64,000 nucleotides of DNA from Carya illinoinensis (GCF_018687715.1 NC_056753.1:7766001-7830000), one strand, 5' to 3'; positions 1 to 11,035 are shown, counted from the first letter of the stretch. Notes: generated by a model not told the origin, from the letters alone. Program-made: numbers and translations.

Positions 1-264
1 CATTAATTAATCATTTTGGAATATAGGTCTTGTGATTTGGGTTTTCTATTGGGGTGTTAGATAAAAACATCGATTATTTCCACTAGGTGGCTAACTCGCA
101 TGGGAAGTTGACGTTTTTTGGAGTTTTGTGATTAGTGTACTCTATCTGTATGATTTTTTTTTTTGTTTTTTCTTTGGGGGGGTGGAGAGGGGGGGAGCTG
201 AAGACGATCTTTTGGCACCCTTTTAAGAAAGGGAAGTTCATAGTCTTCATTGTGATATTGCTAC
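1..264 (+). mobile_element. Decayed L1 LINE ORF2 fragment, left part
   Basis: Translation of 55-125 gives a broken match to the L1 ORF2 stretch just downstream of the endonuclease (remains of DK..I.YFH.VANSHGK). The last ~40 bases read VHSLHCDIA, the start of the zf-RVT zinc-binding region. The reading continues across the Copia insertion into 5729 onward (HCDIA then TTL, stop, NDFFTWIGLAW), so this is the left half of a LINE split by Copia-1. The RT core between the two parts is deleted. Stops and frame changes make it inactive. Its left end lies outside the window. Confidence 0.65.
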
Positions 265-274
265 TGTAGCAGTA

Positions 275-628
275 AAGCCACTTTTATGGACTTTTATGGG
301 TCAAAAATGGTGGCTAGTTGAGCTTGCGTTCACATTTGTTTCCGCCATCTTCCACCGCTAAAGCCACCTTTATGGGTCAAAAATAGTGGCTAGTTGACAA
401 CCTACATTAAGCTTACGTTCACATTTGCTTCCGCCATCTTCCACTGCCAAAGCCACATTTATGGGTCAAAAATGGTGGCTAGTTGACAACCTACATCAAG
501 CTTGCATTCACATTTGCTTCCGCTATCTTCCACCGCCAAAGCCACCTTTATGGGTCAAAAATGGTGGCTAGTTGACAACCTACATCAAGCTTGCGATCAC
601 ATTTGCTTTCGCCATCTTCCACCTCCTT
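275..628 (+). repeat. 89-bp tandem repeats in the Copia-1 U3
   Basis: The phrase AAGCCACNTTTATGGGTCAA recurs at 275, 361, 450 and 539, spacings of 86, 89 and 89 bp. Each unit also carries GTGGCTAGTTGA and CTTCCGCCATCTTCCAC. The 3' LTR keeps the same array from ~5051. Its position directly upstream of the TATA box fits an enhancer-type repeat; that role is inferred. Confidence 0.85.
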
Positions 629-635
629 TAACTCC

Positions 636-643
636 TATAAATA
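636..643 (+). promoter_or_regulatory. TATA box of Copia-1 5' LTR
   Basis: TATAAATA follows the U3 tandem repeats and precedes a GA-rich stretch that would be the start of R. The identical box is at 5412-5419 in the other LTR. Confidence 0.7.
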
Positions 644-953
644 CATGTTTTTGCTTTTAGAAATCTATCCCACTTTGAAAGAAAAATTTAGAGAAAGAGA
701 GAGAGTTTTAGAGAGAAAAATAGTGAGGTTTCTCCTATATATTGTCTCTCCTTTTATAAGAAAGAGTGAGTTTTCTCCTTTTATAAGAGAGGATATTGTC
801 AATTGTGCTCTCATTATTTAAGAGAGAAATTCTTGTAATCCTTTTGCTATAAGTGAAATTCTTCTACAATTGGAGTTCCTTATTATTTCTTTTATTCTTT
901 CTCATTTCTACTTCAGTTGTAATTGTATGCCCTGTACCACAAGCGCCTAACAG

Positions 954-965
954 TGGTATCAGAGC
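954..965 (+). other. Copia-1 primer binding site
   Basis: TGGTATCAGAGC begins two bases after the LTR end and is complementary to the 3' end of plant initiator tRNA-Met, the usual Copia primer. Confidence 0.9.
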
Positions 966-1032
966 ATCAGGTTTATAGCCGGTTTTCGTGCTACAGTTAA
1001 ATCCAGTTAGTGGAAAGGAGGCATCTTCAATA

Positions 1033-4000
1033 ATGGCGACGAAGTACGAAATAGATAAGTTCAATGGGAGTAATTTCTCATTGTGGAAAATGAGAATAAA
1101 AGCAATTTTGATGAAAGATAATTGCTTGACGGCAATTGGAGATAGGCCCGATGAGATCACTGACGACGGCAAGTGGAACGAGATGGATGGCAATACTATT
1201 GCTAATCTGCACCTAGCACTAGTTGATGGAGTATTGTCAAGTGTGGCGGAGAAAAAGACAGCAAAAGAGATATGGGATACTCTGACAAAATTGTACGAGA
1301 CCAAATCACTACACAACAAAATTTTCTTGAGAAGAAAACTCTACACCCTTCGGATGATGGAGTCAACTATGGTGACAGACCACATCAACACCCTCAACAC
1401 TTTATTTTCACAGCTCACAGCAATGGGGCATAACATAGAGATGGGTGAACGTGCTGAAATTCTACTTCAAAGTCTACCTGATTCGTATGATCAACTCATC
1501 ATCAACTTAACCAACAACATTGAAGTTCTAGTATTCGATGATATTGCAGCTGCGGTTCTTGAAGAAGAAAGTCGGTGCAAAAGTAAAGAAGATAGACCAG
1601 GAGGCTTACAGCAAGCCGAAACTTTGGTAATAAAGAGAGGGAGATCAACGGAACGTGGCCCCAGTGGGAATCAAAATCAGAGTAGATCAAAATTCAGAAG
1701 TAAGAAGAATGTCAAGTGTCATCACTGTGGCAAGAAAGGGCACTACAAAAGGGAGTATTGGCATCTCAAGAAGAACGAAGAAGCCAAAGGAAAAGGCCCT
1801 GAGTTGTCAAAAGCTCAGGGTTGTGTAGCAAGCACCTCAGATGATGGTGAAATTTTATACAGTGAGGCAACAATAGTTACTAAAGGTAGAAGAAGATTTG
1901 CTGATGTCTGGCTTATTGACTCAGGAGCAACATGGCATATGACTCCCCGGAGAGAATGGTTCTATCAATATGAACCTATCTCAGGAGGATCTGTGTTCAT
2001 GGGAGACGATCATGCCTTGGAGATTGCTGGTATTGGTACCATCAAATTGAAGATGTGTGACAGTACAGTTCGCACCATTCAGGAGGTACGACATGTGAAA
2101 GGCCTGAAGAAAAATCTATTGTCTTTAGGACAATTAGATAATAGTGGGTGTAAAACCCATATTCAAGATGGGATCATGAAAATAGTTAAAGGCGCGCTTG
2201 TAATGATGAAAGCGAGAAAGATAGCTGCAAATTTGTACATGCTTAAAGGAGAAACACAACAAGAAGGAGAAGCATCCACTGCGTTGGCAAGTTCAGCAGA
2301 AGAATTAACAATGATGTGGCACCGTAAGCTTGGCCACATGTCAGAACGAGGTTTGAAGATTCTTGCTGAACAAAAGCTTCTTCCAGGGCTCAAAAAGGTT
2401 TCATTACCCTTTTGTGAGCATTGTGTTACTAGTAAGCAGCATAGATTGAAATTCAGTAGTTCCTCTGCTAGAAGTAAAGCTATCTTATAACTAATCCATT
2501 CTGATATTTGGCAAGCACCAGTTTTGTCCCTAAGAGGAGCAAAATACTTTGTGTCATTTATTGACGATTACTCCAGGAGATGTTGGGTGTATCCAATAAA
2601 AAATAAAGCAGATGTATTTCCAGTTTTCAAAATATTCAAAGCGCGGGTTGAGCTTGAATCTGAAAAGAAGATTAAATGTTTAAGGACAGACAATGGAGGA
2701 GAATATACTGGTATTGAATTTGATAGCTTCTGTCAACAAGAATGTATCAAAAGGCAGCTCACGGTGGCATACACTCCACAACAAAATGGAGTAGCAGAGC
2801 GGATGAACAGAACCTTATTAGAATGAACAAGAGCGATGTTGAGAACTGCAGGAATGGCCAAATCATTTTGGGCAAAAGCAGTCAAGACTGTCTGTTATGT
2901 GATCAATCGGTCACCATCAACCGCAATTGATCTGAAAACGCCGATGGAGATGTGGACTGATAAGCCAGCTAATTATTCTCACTTACATACATTTGGAAGT
3001 CCAGTTTATGTTATGTACAACGCCCAAGAAACATCAAAGCTAGATCCAAAATCTAGAAAATGTATTTTCTTAGGGTATGCTGATGGAGTCAAAGAGTATC
3101 GCCTGTGGGATCCCACTGCCCGCAAGGTGCTAATCAGCAGGGATGTTGTATTTGTAGAAGATAAGGTACAAGAAAAAGAAAATGATAGCGCTTCAAAAGA
3201 GAAACCAGAGACTACTACAGTTCAAATTGAAGAAAGACAAAAATTAGAAGTTCCAGATTCTTCTGAAGTAATATCAGAGCACGAAGTACAAGAACAAGCT
3301 GAGTGTGCAATTCCACAAGTTCGACGGTCAACTCGGGAGAGAAGAAAACCAACTTGGCACTCAGAGTACATCATGGAGGGAAATGTCACATACTGTTTAC
3401 TAACAGAAGATGGAGAACCGTCAAATTTCCATGAGTCTACAAATAGCCAAGAAGCTTCTCTGTGGATGGTTGCAATGCAAGAAGAAATTGAAACTCTCCA
3501 TAAAAACAAAACATGAGATCTTGTACCACTACCACAAGGAAGAAAGGTCATCGGAAACAAATGGGTTTACAAGATCAAACGAAATGGCAATGACCAAGTG
3601 GAGCGGTATCGTGCTAGATTGGTGGTGAAAGGATTCGCTCAGAAAGAAGGCATAGACTTCAACGAAATATTCTCTCCTGTTGTTAGACTCTCAACGGTTC
3701 GAGCAGTCCTTGCGATGTGTGCTACATTTGACTTGTACTTAGAACAACTGGACATGAAAACTGCATTTCTTCATGGAGAAATTGAAGAAGAAATTTACAT
3801 GCTCCAACCAGAAGGTTTTGAAGAAAAAGAAAAAGAGAACTTGGTTTGCAGGTTGAACAAATCTCTATACGGTCTCAAATAAGCGCCGAGATGTTGGTAT
3901 AAGAGATTTGATTCCTTTATCATGAGCCTTGGATACAATAGACATAGTTTAGATCCTTGTGTTTACTACAAGAGATTTGGTGATGGTAATTTTATTATTC

Positions 4001-4974
4001 TGTTGTTGTATGTTGACGACATGTTGGTAGCAGGCCCCAACAAAGATCGTATTACAGACTTAAAGGCACAGTTGGCTAGGGAGTTTGAAATGAAGGACTT
4101 GAGACCAGCAAACAAGATTCTAGGGATGCAAATTTACCGAGACAGAAATAATAGGAAGATATGGCTTTCTCAGAAAAATTATTTGAAGAAAATCTTACGA
4201 CGCTTCAACATGCAAGATTGTAAGCCAATTTCTACCCCTCTTCCTATTAATTTCAAGTTATCCTCAAGTATGAGTCCTAGCAATGAAGCAGAGAGAATGG
4301 AAATGTCTCGAGTACTGTATGCATCAGCAGTGGGTAGCTTAATGTTCGCTATGATTTGTACAAGACCAGACATTGCACAATCAGTGGGAGTGGTTAGTCG
4401 ATACATGGCAAATCCTGGTAAAGAGCATTGGAGTGCTGTAAAGAGGATCCTGAGATATGTCAAGGGTACCTCAAATGTCGCATTATGTTATGAAGGATCA
4501 GACTTTACTGTCAGAGGCTATGTTGATTCAGATTATGCAGGTGATCTTGACAAGAGCAAGTCCACCTCAGGTTATGTGTTTACTCTTGCTGGAGGAGCTG
4601 TAAGCTGGGTTTCAAAATTGCAGTCTATCGTGGCTACTTCTACAACGGAGGCAGAATATGTCGCAGCTACACAAGCTAACAAAGAGGCAATATGGTTGCA
4701 AATGCTATTGGAAGAGCTCAGACACGTACAAGAGAAGGTTGATTTATTTTGTGATAGTCAGAGCGCTTTGCATTTGGCAAAGAATCTAGCATTTCATTCA
4801 AGGACAAAGCACATACGAGTTCAGTATCACTTCGTTCATAAGAAGGTGGAAGAAGGAAGTGTGGATATACAAAAAATCCATACAAAAGACAACCTAGCAG
4901 ATATATTAACAAAGCCAATTAATAATGACAAGTTTATCTGGTGTCGATCCTCTTTAGGCCTAGCATATATGTAA
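1033..4974 (+). pseudogene. Copia-1 gag-pol polyprotein, four in-frame stops
   Basis: A single reading frame runs from ATG 1033 to TAA 4974 with no net frameshift. In order: UBN2-type GAG (KFNGSNFSLWKMRIKAIL); zinc knuckle at 1717-1758, in which the last Cys of CCHC is Tyr (TAT at 1756); protease DSG at ~1918; GAG pre-integrase WHRKLGHMS with CEHC; integrase core (FIDDYS, RTDNGGEY, PQQNGVAERMNR); RT with YVDD at 4009-4020; RNase H ending near LTKPINNDKF. Stops interrupt it at 2488 (TAA), 2824 (TGA where Arg is expected), 3514 (TGA where Trp is expected) and 3880 (TAA where Gln is expected). An upstream in-frame Met at 988 lies in the leader and is a less likely start. It would have made the virus-like-particle and replication proteins of the element; this copy cannot. 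Confidence 0.93.
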
Positions 4975-5028
4975 GCGGCATGGAGATGGAAAGTGTAGAA
5001 AAGATAGAAGGATTACAAAAGTGACTTT

Positions 5029-5040
5029 AAGTGGGAGATA
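5029..5040 (+). other. Copia-1 polypurine tract
   Basis: AAGTGGGAGATA directly abuts the 3' LTR. This is the usual plant Copia plus-strand primer form. Confidence 0.85.
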
Positions 5041-5728
5041 TGTAGCGGTAAAGCCACTTTTATGGACTTTTATGGGTCAAAAATAGTGGCTAGTTGAGCT
5101 TGCGTTCACATTTGTTTCCGCCATCTTCTACCGCCAAAGCCACCTTTATGGGTCAAAAATAGTGGCTAGTTGACAACCTACATTAAGCTTGCGTTCACAT
5201 TTGCTTCCGCCATCTTCCACCGCCAAAGCCACATTTATGGGTCAAAAATGGTGGCTAGTTGACAACGTACATCAAGCTTGCATTCACATTTGCTTCCGCT
5301 ATCTTCCACCGCCAAAGCCACCTTTATGGGTAAAAAATGGTGGCTAGTTGACAACCTACATCAAGCTTGCGTTCATATTTGCTTCCGCAATCTTCCACCT
5401 CCTTTAACTCCTATAAATACATGTTTTTGCTTTTAGAAATCTATCCCATTTTGAAAGAAAAATTTAGAGAAAGAGAGAGAGTTTTAGAGAGAAAAATAGT
5501 GAGGTTTCTCCTATATATTGTCTCTCCTTTTATAAGAAATAGTGAGTTTTCTCCTTTTATAAGAGAGGGTATTGTCAATTGTGCTCTCCTTATTCAAGAG
5601 AGAAATTCTTGTAATCCTTTTGCTATAAGTAAAATTCTTCTACAATTGGAGTTCCTTATTATTTCTTTTATTCTTTCTCATTTCTACTTCAGTTGTAATT
5701 GTATGCCCTGTACCACAAGCGCCTAACA
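5041..5728 (+). repeat. Copia-1 3' LTR
   Basis: TGTAGC...CTAACA, 688 bp, ~97% identical by eye to the 5' LTR, followed by the second GCTAC target copy. It has the same 89-bp U3 repeats and TATAAATA at 5412-5419. Confidence 0.95.
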
Positions 5729-6131
5729 GCTACGACCTTGTGAAATGACTTCTTTACTTGGATAGGATTAGCTTGGGTGATGCCGGAAAGGGTAGACCTC
5801 CTAGCTTCTTGGCGAGGCATCTGGGGCAACCCTCAGATTGCAACAATATGGAAGATGGTCCCAATTTGCCTATGGTGGTGTATATAGCTGGAAGAGAAAT
5901 GCAAGAAGATTTGAAGATCAAGAGCAGTTACTAGTTGAACTTAAAAGTTTACTTTTCAGTACTTTACTTCATTGGTCGATTTTAATTATTTTAATGGCAC
6001 GTGTTTTCGTGACGTGTATTGCTATACTAGCATGCATAGGTGACACTATTGTATATGTCCTGTATACTTCGGCCTTTGTCTATTTTATGCTCAATAAAAT
6101 GTTGTTTACCGACCAAAAAAAAAAAAAAAAA
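5729..6131 (+). mobile_element. L1 LINE 3' end with poly(A), right part of the split LINE
   Basis: The translation from 5734 reads the C-terminal zf-RVT region of plant L1 ORF2: FFTWIGLAWVMP, then DLLASWRGIWG, WKMVPICLWW, RNARRFEDQEQLLVELKSL. A 3' UTR follows, ending in AATAAAATG and an A-run at ~6114-6131. It continues the 1-264 fragment once Copia-1 and one GCTAC copy are removed. An in-frame stop precedes FFTWIG, so it is dead. Confidence 0.8.
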
Positions 6132-7523
6132 GTATTATACAAAGTGCTATATAGTCCCTTACTGGAATAGTTAGTGTTGTATGGTCCTTGGTATTATACT
6201 TAAGGAGACATAAACTTTGGCATATTGCATTACATTGCATTATAGTGTTATACTTTTCCTCCGTTACTTTATAATGGTTTTGGTATGTACTAGTTATCAT
6301 ACTAAAGTACTTTGCATTATGGTATTATAAGTATAGCTTATTTTGCCACATTAGTTATATTATTAACTGATGTGATATGAACTTATAAAAATAATTATAT
6401 TATTACCTGATATGAGAAACTATAATATTATGATACTTATTTTGGACTATATTACATATATTATTAATGTTTTAGTTATATTATTCTAGTGGGTCTCACT
6501 TAAGATAAGTTTAGATGTGTTTGGATGTTATTTATAAAAAAAAAAAATCATTAACTTTTAATTATTTAGTATAATTTATTCATATTGCCAGAAAATGCTC
6601 TTCAGTTTGGTTTTATGATAAACTTGTAAGATTATATTCTTAAATATATTTAAAGTAAATAAGGAGAAATAGCACATTGGGGTTGGCTCTAGTAAGGGCC
6701 CTAGTGTGCTCTGGTTTAAATCTTGGGCGCAAATAATTTCTAGGCACCATTTCTCATCAGTTAAAAGCCAATGATCTACCTAATTTGTGTGATGTCGATG
6801 CATTATATGGGTCCAGGATTTAATTGGGTAAAAGATATGTTGCGTTTGCATGGCCTCTGGGTATCTTCGTTATAAAAAATAAAGTAGATTAAAAAAAATT
6901 GTCTAGGAGCATTCAGACTCGAATTGGAGGTCAACACTCAACCCTCAAACTCCCACCCCTTTTGTTTGCTTTACTTTTAGGATACTGTCATCCTTCCTGT
7001 GAATTTCCCTTGGTCATTCAGCTACACATTATGGTTTAGGGTTGAGGATTTATGTTTTTTTTTTCCTTATTGGAGTATTGGGAAAAGATTATTCATGGCT
7101 GATAAGCTATTTTCCATCTTTTTTTTCTTTTTCCTCCCAGCTGTTAAGCTGTTTTATTTAGAAGGTGCTATTATTTCATGATTTTTTTTCCTTCTTCTTG
7201 TTGTTTTTGTTCTAGGTTTAATATTTTAGATGTAGCATTAAATTATGTTCCCCACATCATAATCTAAAATGAGTAATCCTAGATATAGTCCTAGATTGTG
7301 TAAGTCCCGCACGCTCTTTTTGAAAAAAAGTGCGGTTTACTATTAAAAAAATAATCTTTTCACTTGAGTTCCAAATTTGCCTACTTTTTTCAGAGGGAGT
7401 ACACAGAGTTTGCACACTCTATGATTGCAATTATCCTTTCTCATCTAAAGATATCCTATTTTTTGTTTCTAAGGTTTATCTGACAATTGATTGGCAATCT
7501 TTCTTGTTGTCTTATATTTTCAG
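6132..7523. other. Non-coding AT-rich stretch before the first visible exon
   Basis: No exon, RNA gene or long ORF is supported here. Short ORFs are AT-rich and match nothing I know. If the PAP/OAS1-like gene starts upstream of the window, this is intron. It contains one possible SINE at ~6664-6900. I looked for the exon that should precede 7524 (ending in a RAE-type motif) and did not see it. Confidence 0.5.
6664..6900 (+). mobile_element. Possible tRNA-derived SINE
   Basis: TGGCTCTAGTAAGG (6683-6696) resembles a Pol III A box. GGTTTAAATCTTGG (6713-6726) resembles a B box at tRNA-like spacing. The segment ends in an A-rich tail near 6890-6900. The wording (GGTTGGCTCTAGT, AATTTCTAGG) recalls SINE-like repeats of Fagales trees. 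No convincing target duplication was found. Confidence 0.35.
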
Positions 7524-7616
7524 GTGAAGATAATCAAGTGTCTTGTGGAAAATATTGTGGCGGACATATCATTCGACCAACTTGGAGGATTGTGCACTCT
7601 TTGTTTCCTTGAGGAG
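7524..7616 (+). pseudogene. PAP/OAS1-like gene, first visible exon
   Basis: 93 nt, 31 codons, phase 0 at both ends. Preceded by TTTTCAG and followed by GTAAGT. Encodes VKIIKCLVENIVADISF then DQLGGLCTLCFLEE. Uninterrupted. Confidence 0.88.
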
Positions 7617-7719
7617 GTAAGTGCTTCATTTTGGAAACTCATACTAATTCTCTCTTTGAAAAAAATACACCATGATGATGTCTAAGTCTCTTTGCTGAAT
7701 CGTAGTTTTTGCTTTTTAG

Positions 7720-7902
7720 GTTGATCATTTGATAAATCAGAATCATTTGTTTAAGCGTAGCATCATATTGATAAAGGCCTGGTGCTATTATGAGAGCCGG
7801 ATCCTGGTTGCTCACCATGGGCTTATCTCAACTTATGCCTTGGAAACCTTGGTTCTTTACATATTTCATGTCTTCAATAATTCCTTTGCCGGACCACTTG
7901 AG
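7720..7902 (+). pseudogene. PAP/OAS1-like gene, exon 2 of those visible
   Basis: 183 nt, 61 codons. Acceptor CTTTTTAG, donor GAG|GTGACT. Encodes VDHLINQNHLFKRSIILIK, AWCYYESRILVAHHG, ETLVLYIFHVFNNSFAGPLE, the core of the PAP/OAS1 substrate-binding domain. Uninterrupted. Confidence 0.88.
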
Positions 7903-7990
7903 GTGACTTTGATTAATTCCCATACTTGTTTTGTTTTATTTCTGTCTATACTTCTGGAAGTTTTTGTTTTTAATTTGTTGGCATGTTCAG

Positions 7991-8085
7991 GTCCTCTATC
8001 GTTTTCTGGAGTTCTTTAGTAAATTTGATTGGGACAATTTTTGTGTAAGCCTATGGGGTCCTTAGTTCACTTCCAGACGTATCAG
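7991..8085 (+). pseudogene. PAP/OAS1-like gene, exon 3 with frame-breaking deletion
   Basis: Acceptor TGTTCAG, donor CAG|GTATGT. Reads VLYRFLEFFSKFDWDNF, CVSLWGP, then meets TAG. The expected family continuation (VPI-SSLPDV) resumes in another frame as SSLPDVS, so about 8 nt have been lost at ~8064. Confidence 0.82.
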
Positions 8086-8190
8086 GTATGTATTATTTGC
8101 TTCAAGATTCTTGTATTAGTACTTGGTTGAACAAACCCAGATTTTGCCAAAGTCTACCATTGATTTTTTTTTTATTTGGAAATTTTCCAG

Positions 8191-8376
8191 CGGAACCTCC
8201 TCGAAATGATGGTGGAGAGTTACTACTCAGCAAGTTGTTTCTAGATGCTTGTAGCTCAGTGTATGCTGTTTTCCCTGGTGGTCAAGAAAATCAGGGGCAA
8301 CCCTTTCTTTCCAAGCATTTTAATGTAATTGATCCCTTGCGGGTAAACAACAATCTTGGCCGTAGTGTCAGTAAAG
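8191..8376 (+). pseudogene. PAP/OAS1-like gene, exon 4
   Basis: 186 nt. Acceptor TTTTCCAG, donor AAAG|GTAGAT. Encodes AEPPRNDGGELLLSKLFL, DACSSVYAVFPGGQENQG, KHFNVIDPLRVNNNLGRSVS, K and the first base of a Gly codon that is completed at 19315. Confidence 0.88.
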
Positions 8377-8399
8377 GTAGATGATTTTAAACCTAATAC

Positions 8400-10029
8400 A
8401 CTTATTAATTAACTGCTCTTAAGCTGTTTCATTGAGCTTTCGTTGTTCCTTTATTCATGGCAACTACATCTGTTCAAGACTCTGATACATGTACAACTGT
8501 TGATTATAAGTTGCTGCTAGATCATTTAATTTGTTAATCTAATATTTTTTTGTTCTGCTGAAATTTGAATTGTTCTGATACATTCTCTGTTGCAATGAGT
8601 TCGTTGGACAAAATATATTTTGGTCATGTTATTGGTTGGTAGCAACTAGTCACAAGCTTGTCCTCTTTTGTCGTTGGAAAATTGTGCTTTTGACTAGCCA
8701 GCTTTGGTACTATATGAGGAGAAAAGAGGATTTATATGTTCCAGCCACTGCATGCAGGCCACTTTTTGGTGTTTAAGTTTGTAGTATGTTTAAGGGAGAG
8801 CTCATAAACAACTTGGTAGGATGGATGTTGTGTTATTGATTTTGTAATCTTTTCTATTTGAAATGCAAATCATACTTCATGTGATATTGCTTCATTATTT
8901 CCCTTTTGACTAGGCCAATTCGACACTTTAAGGCCATGTTAGGTTGGTAGGATTTTTTAGAGTTCTTGAGAAGTTTTGAAAGAAATTTTGAGATGTGTTT
9001 TTATTGGGTTGTCTGAAAGTGGGTGAGAAAAAGGAGAAATGTTTTGGAGAAAATTTTTGTGAGAGTTGTTTTTTTGTGCTTTGTGTGAAAGTTGTTTTGA
9101 TTTGTGTTCTTTGTTTTCACAAAAATCATGATTAGATTAAAAGATTTTTCTTGAGAAATAGAAAAGTTTTTTGAGATTTAAAGGTTTTTGGATTGGAATA
9201 TAAATTTTGAATTATTTTTTTGACAAATATATAAATTTTGAAAAATTAGCCTTGTTTGGTTTGCTTTTACTTCTATTTTTATTCCACATTTTGAGATGCG
9301 ATTAAGAATGCAAAGTTTTTACTCCATGAAAAGAGTCTCTTGGTTTACAGCTTTTTAAAAACAGGCATCTGGTTTTTAGAACTGACTTTTTACTGTGGTT
9401 TTTTTTTTTTTTGTTTTATTTTTCAAATCCATCCATTGACTATCTGTTCGAAACCCTCGCAGAGAGATTTCCACATTATTATATTGCTAAATAAATGTTA
9501 AAAACTATATGTACTTACAGAAGTAGTAAAAATAAAAATAGACATAAAAATAATAGGTTTCCATAAAAACTAAAAAATAAAATGGAAACTTACTAACACT
9601 AAATTTAACAAACAGAAATTAAAAAACTAGAAGGGAAACACAACATAAAAGACAAAAAAGATGTAGAAATTTAAAATGAATAGAAATTTACCAACAAAAA
9701 GCACATAAAAATAAAGAAATAAATTAAATAAATACAAAATAAAAAGAAGAAAATGGGCGAGGGAATCTTGCCTTCATATTTTAGTTGTTTCTTTAGATTA
9801 TTCTTCTTTAGTCTTTAAAGTTAGATTTTTATTTTTAAATTTATTTCTTTTATTTTCTTATTATTGAATTATTTTGGTTTCTTTTTTGTTTTGCTGTGGT
9901 TATAGTTTGTGAGTTCTATTTGTTCCATTCTTTTTAATCTTTTTATGTTTTGTCTTTTTGAAAGCTTTTATTGTTTTTTAATCCTTGTTTTTGAAATATT
10001 TAATTTATTTCTTTTTTTATTTTTTATCT
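8400..10029. other. AT-rich intronic sequence, nothing identified
   Basis: T-rich and A-rich tracts, no supported ORF. GGCCATGTTAGGTTGG at ~8931 and GCCTTGTTTGGTTTGC at ~9249 resemble MITE end phrases but are in the same orientation and lack a target duplication. Confidence 0.4.
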
Positions 10030-10647
10030 AAAGAAGAAAAAGCTAAGAAAAAATCAAGTGATCATTGATCTAGAAAGAACCATTTTAATGGAGGAGATGT
10101 CTATGAGGTAGAAATTAAAAGTTTTATAGTTTAAGAGAGGGCGATAGATGTACAAAGTTTTTCAATCGTGTGGCTAACTCGGATAGGAAACAGTGCTTTT
10201 GAGATGCTTTTGGTGGATGGCTCGGGCCTATGGTCAAATTGAGATAAGGTATCATATTGTGTAGTGTTACGGCCATATTTGCTTGCTAAGCTGTTTACAT
10301 GGAGGCCCAAGCTAGATGGATTTGCACTTTAGTTCATAGAGGAAGAGATGGCCATGTGGTTTGAGAGGCCATTTGAAGACAACATTTGAGTGGTACTTTT
10401 GTTGGTTTCTTCAGTAGCTCTCATGGTTTAAGACAAGATTGTTGTTTCTGCAACTTTTCGTAATTTTTCATGGATGCACTCATCAAATTGTTATGGTGGC
10501 CACGATCCGTTAGCTGCAACTGACAGAATGATTCATATTGAGTTGATATAGTTTTATTGGCTATGATTGATGGAGGTTTTCGCTTTGGCTTTTTTATGGG
10601 GGATCAGTGTGGCTTCTTTGTTGTGGAGAATGTTATAAGGGAGGATT
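10030..10647 (+). mobile_element. Decayed L1 LINE ORF2, left part of LINE-A
   Basis: Broken translation follows L1 ORF2: LERTILMEEMSM near 10072, KVFQ/VANS at ~10160, EMLLVDGS, then KLDGFALSFIEEEMAMWF, SSSHGLRQD, and at the end a damaged AFFVWTAALG-type motif. It is interrupted by Copia-2 inside that motif and resumes at 16072 as ILTLNN. Several stops and frame changes. Confidence 0.75.
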
Positions 10648-11033
10648 TGTTGCAGATGGAGACAAAGAAGCAAACGGTGCATGGCTCACCGTTTACTATT
10701 TTGGCTCATTAGGCACCGTTCGGTGTTTTTGTATTGTTAGGCACCTCCCCACCTTCCCAAGAATCATGCAGCAAATTGCTGCAATGTAATGATCTGCTCT
10801 CCTATAAATAGGAGAGCTTAAGGTGTGCAGCAGAGTGTACAGCAGAGAGTGCAGATAGAGTGTAGAAGAGAGAAAGAAGAGAGGAAGAGAGTGGGTGAGC
10901 AGAGAAAATTTTTCTGTAAAAATCATTTCATAGTGAAATAACAACAGCTGTGGACGTAGGCAATTGCCGAACCACGTTAAATTTCGTCCCTCCTTTATTT
11001 AGAATCGTCTCTGTGTCAGAACAGCTCCCAACA
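10648..11033 (+). repeat. Copia-2 5' LTR
   Basis: TGTTGCAGAT...CCCAACA. Contains a palindromic TATA region (10796-10817) and, near its end, GTGGACGTAGGCAATTGCC, a U5 phrase also seen in the solo LTR at 19797-20428. Confidence 0.94.
10796..10817 (+). promoter_or_regulatory. Copia-2 TATA box inside a perfect palindrome
   Basis: GCTCTCCTAT, two bases AA, then ATAGGAGAGC: a perfect 10+10 inverted repeat centred on TATAAATA (10803-10810). The same 22 bases are at 15846-15867 in the 3' LTR. Confidence 0.8.
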
Positions 11034-11035
11034 AC

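Larger units (their letters stand above)
265..952 (+). repeat. Copia-1 5' LTR
   Basis: Starts TGTAGC and ends CTAACA, immediately before the primer binding site. It matches 5041-5728 along its whole length without length change. It contains an 89-bp tandem repeat in U3 and a TATA box at 636. Short ORFs read through it are not genes. Confidence 0.95.
265..5728 (+). mobile_element. Copia-1: Ty1/Copia LTR retrotransposon, full length, inactive
   Basis: Two 688-bp LTRs (265-952 and 5041-5728) flank a tRNA-iMet primer binding site, a gag-pol reading frame in Copia order (GAG, protease, integrase, RT, RNase H) and a polypurine tract. A perfect 5-bp target duplication GCTAC sits at 260-264 and 5729-5733. 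By eye the LTRs differ at about 18 of 688 positions (~2.6%), so the insertion is fairly young. The polyprotein has four in-frame stops. It landed inside an L1 LINE. Confidence 0.95.

Noticed and set aside
591..821. Short ORF in the Copia-1 LTR (and its twin at 5367-5726)
   Set aside because: Lies within U3-R-U5 of both LTRs, no domain, explained by LTR sequence.
864..1319. - strand ORF of 151 codons opposite Copia-1 gag
   Set aside because: Antisense shadow of a clear gag reading frame.
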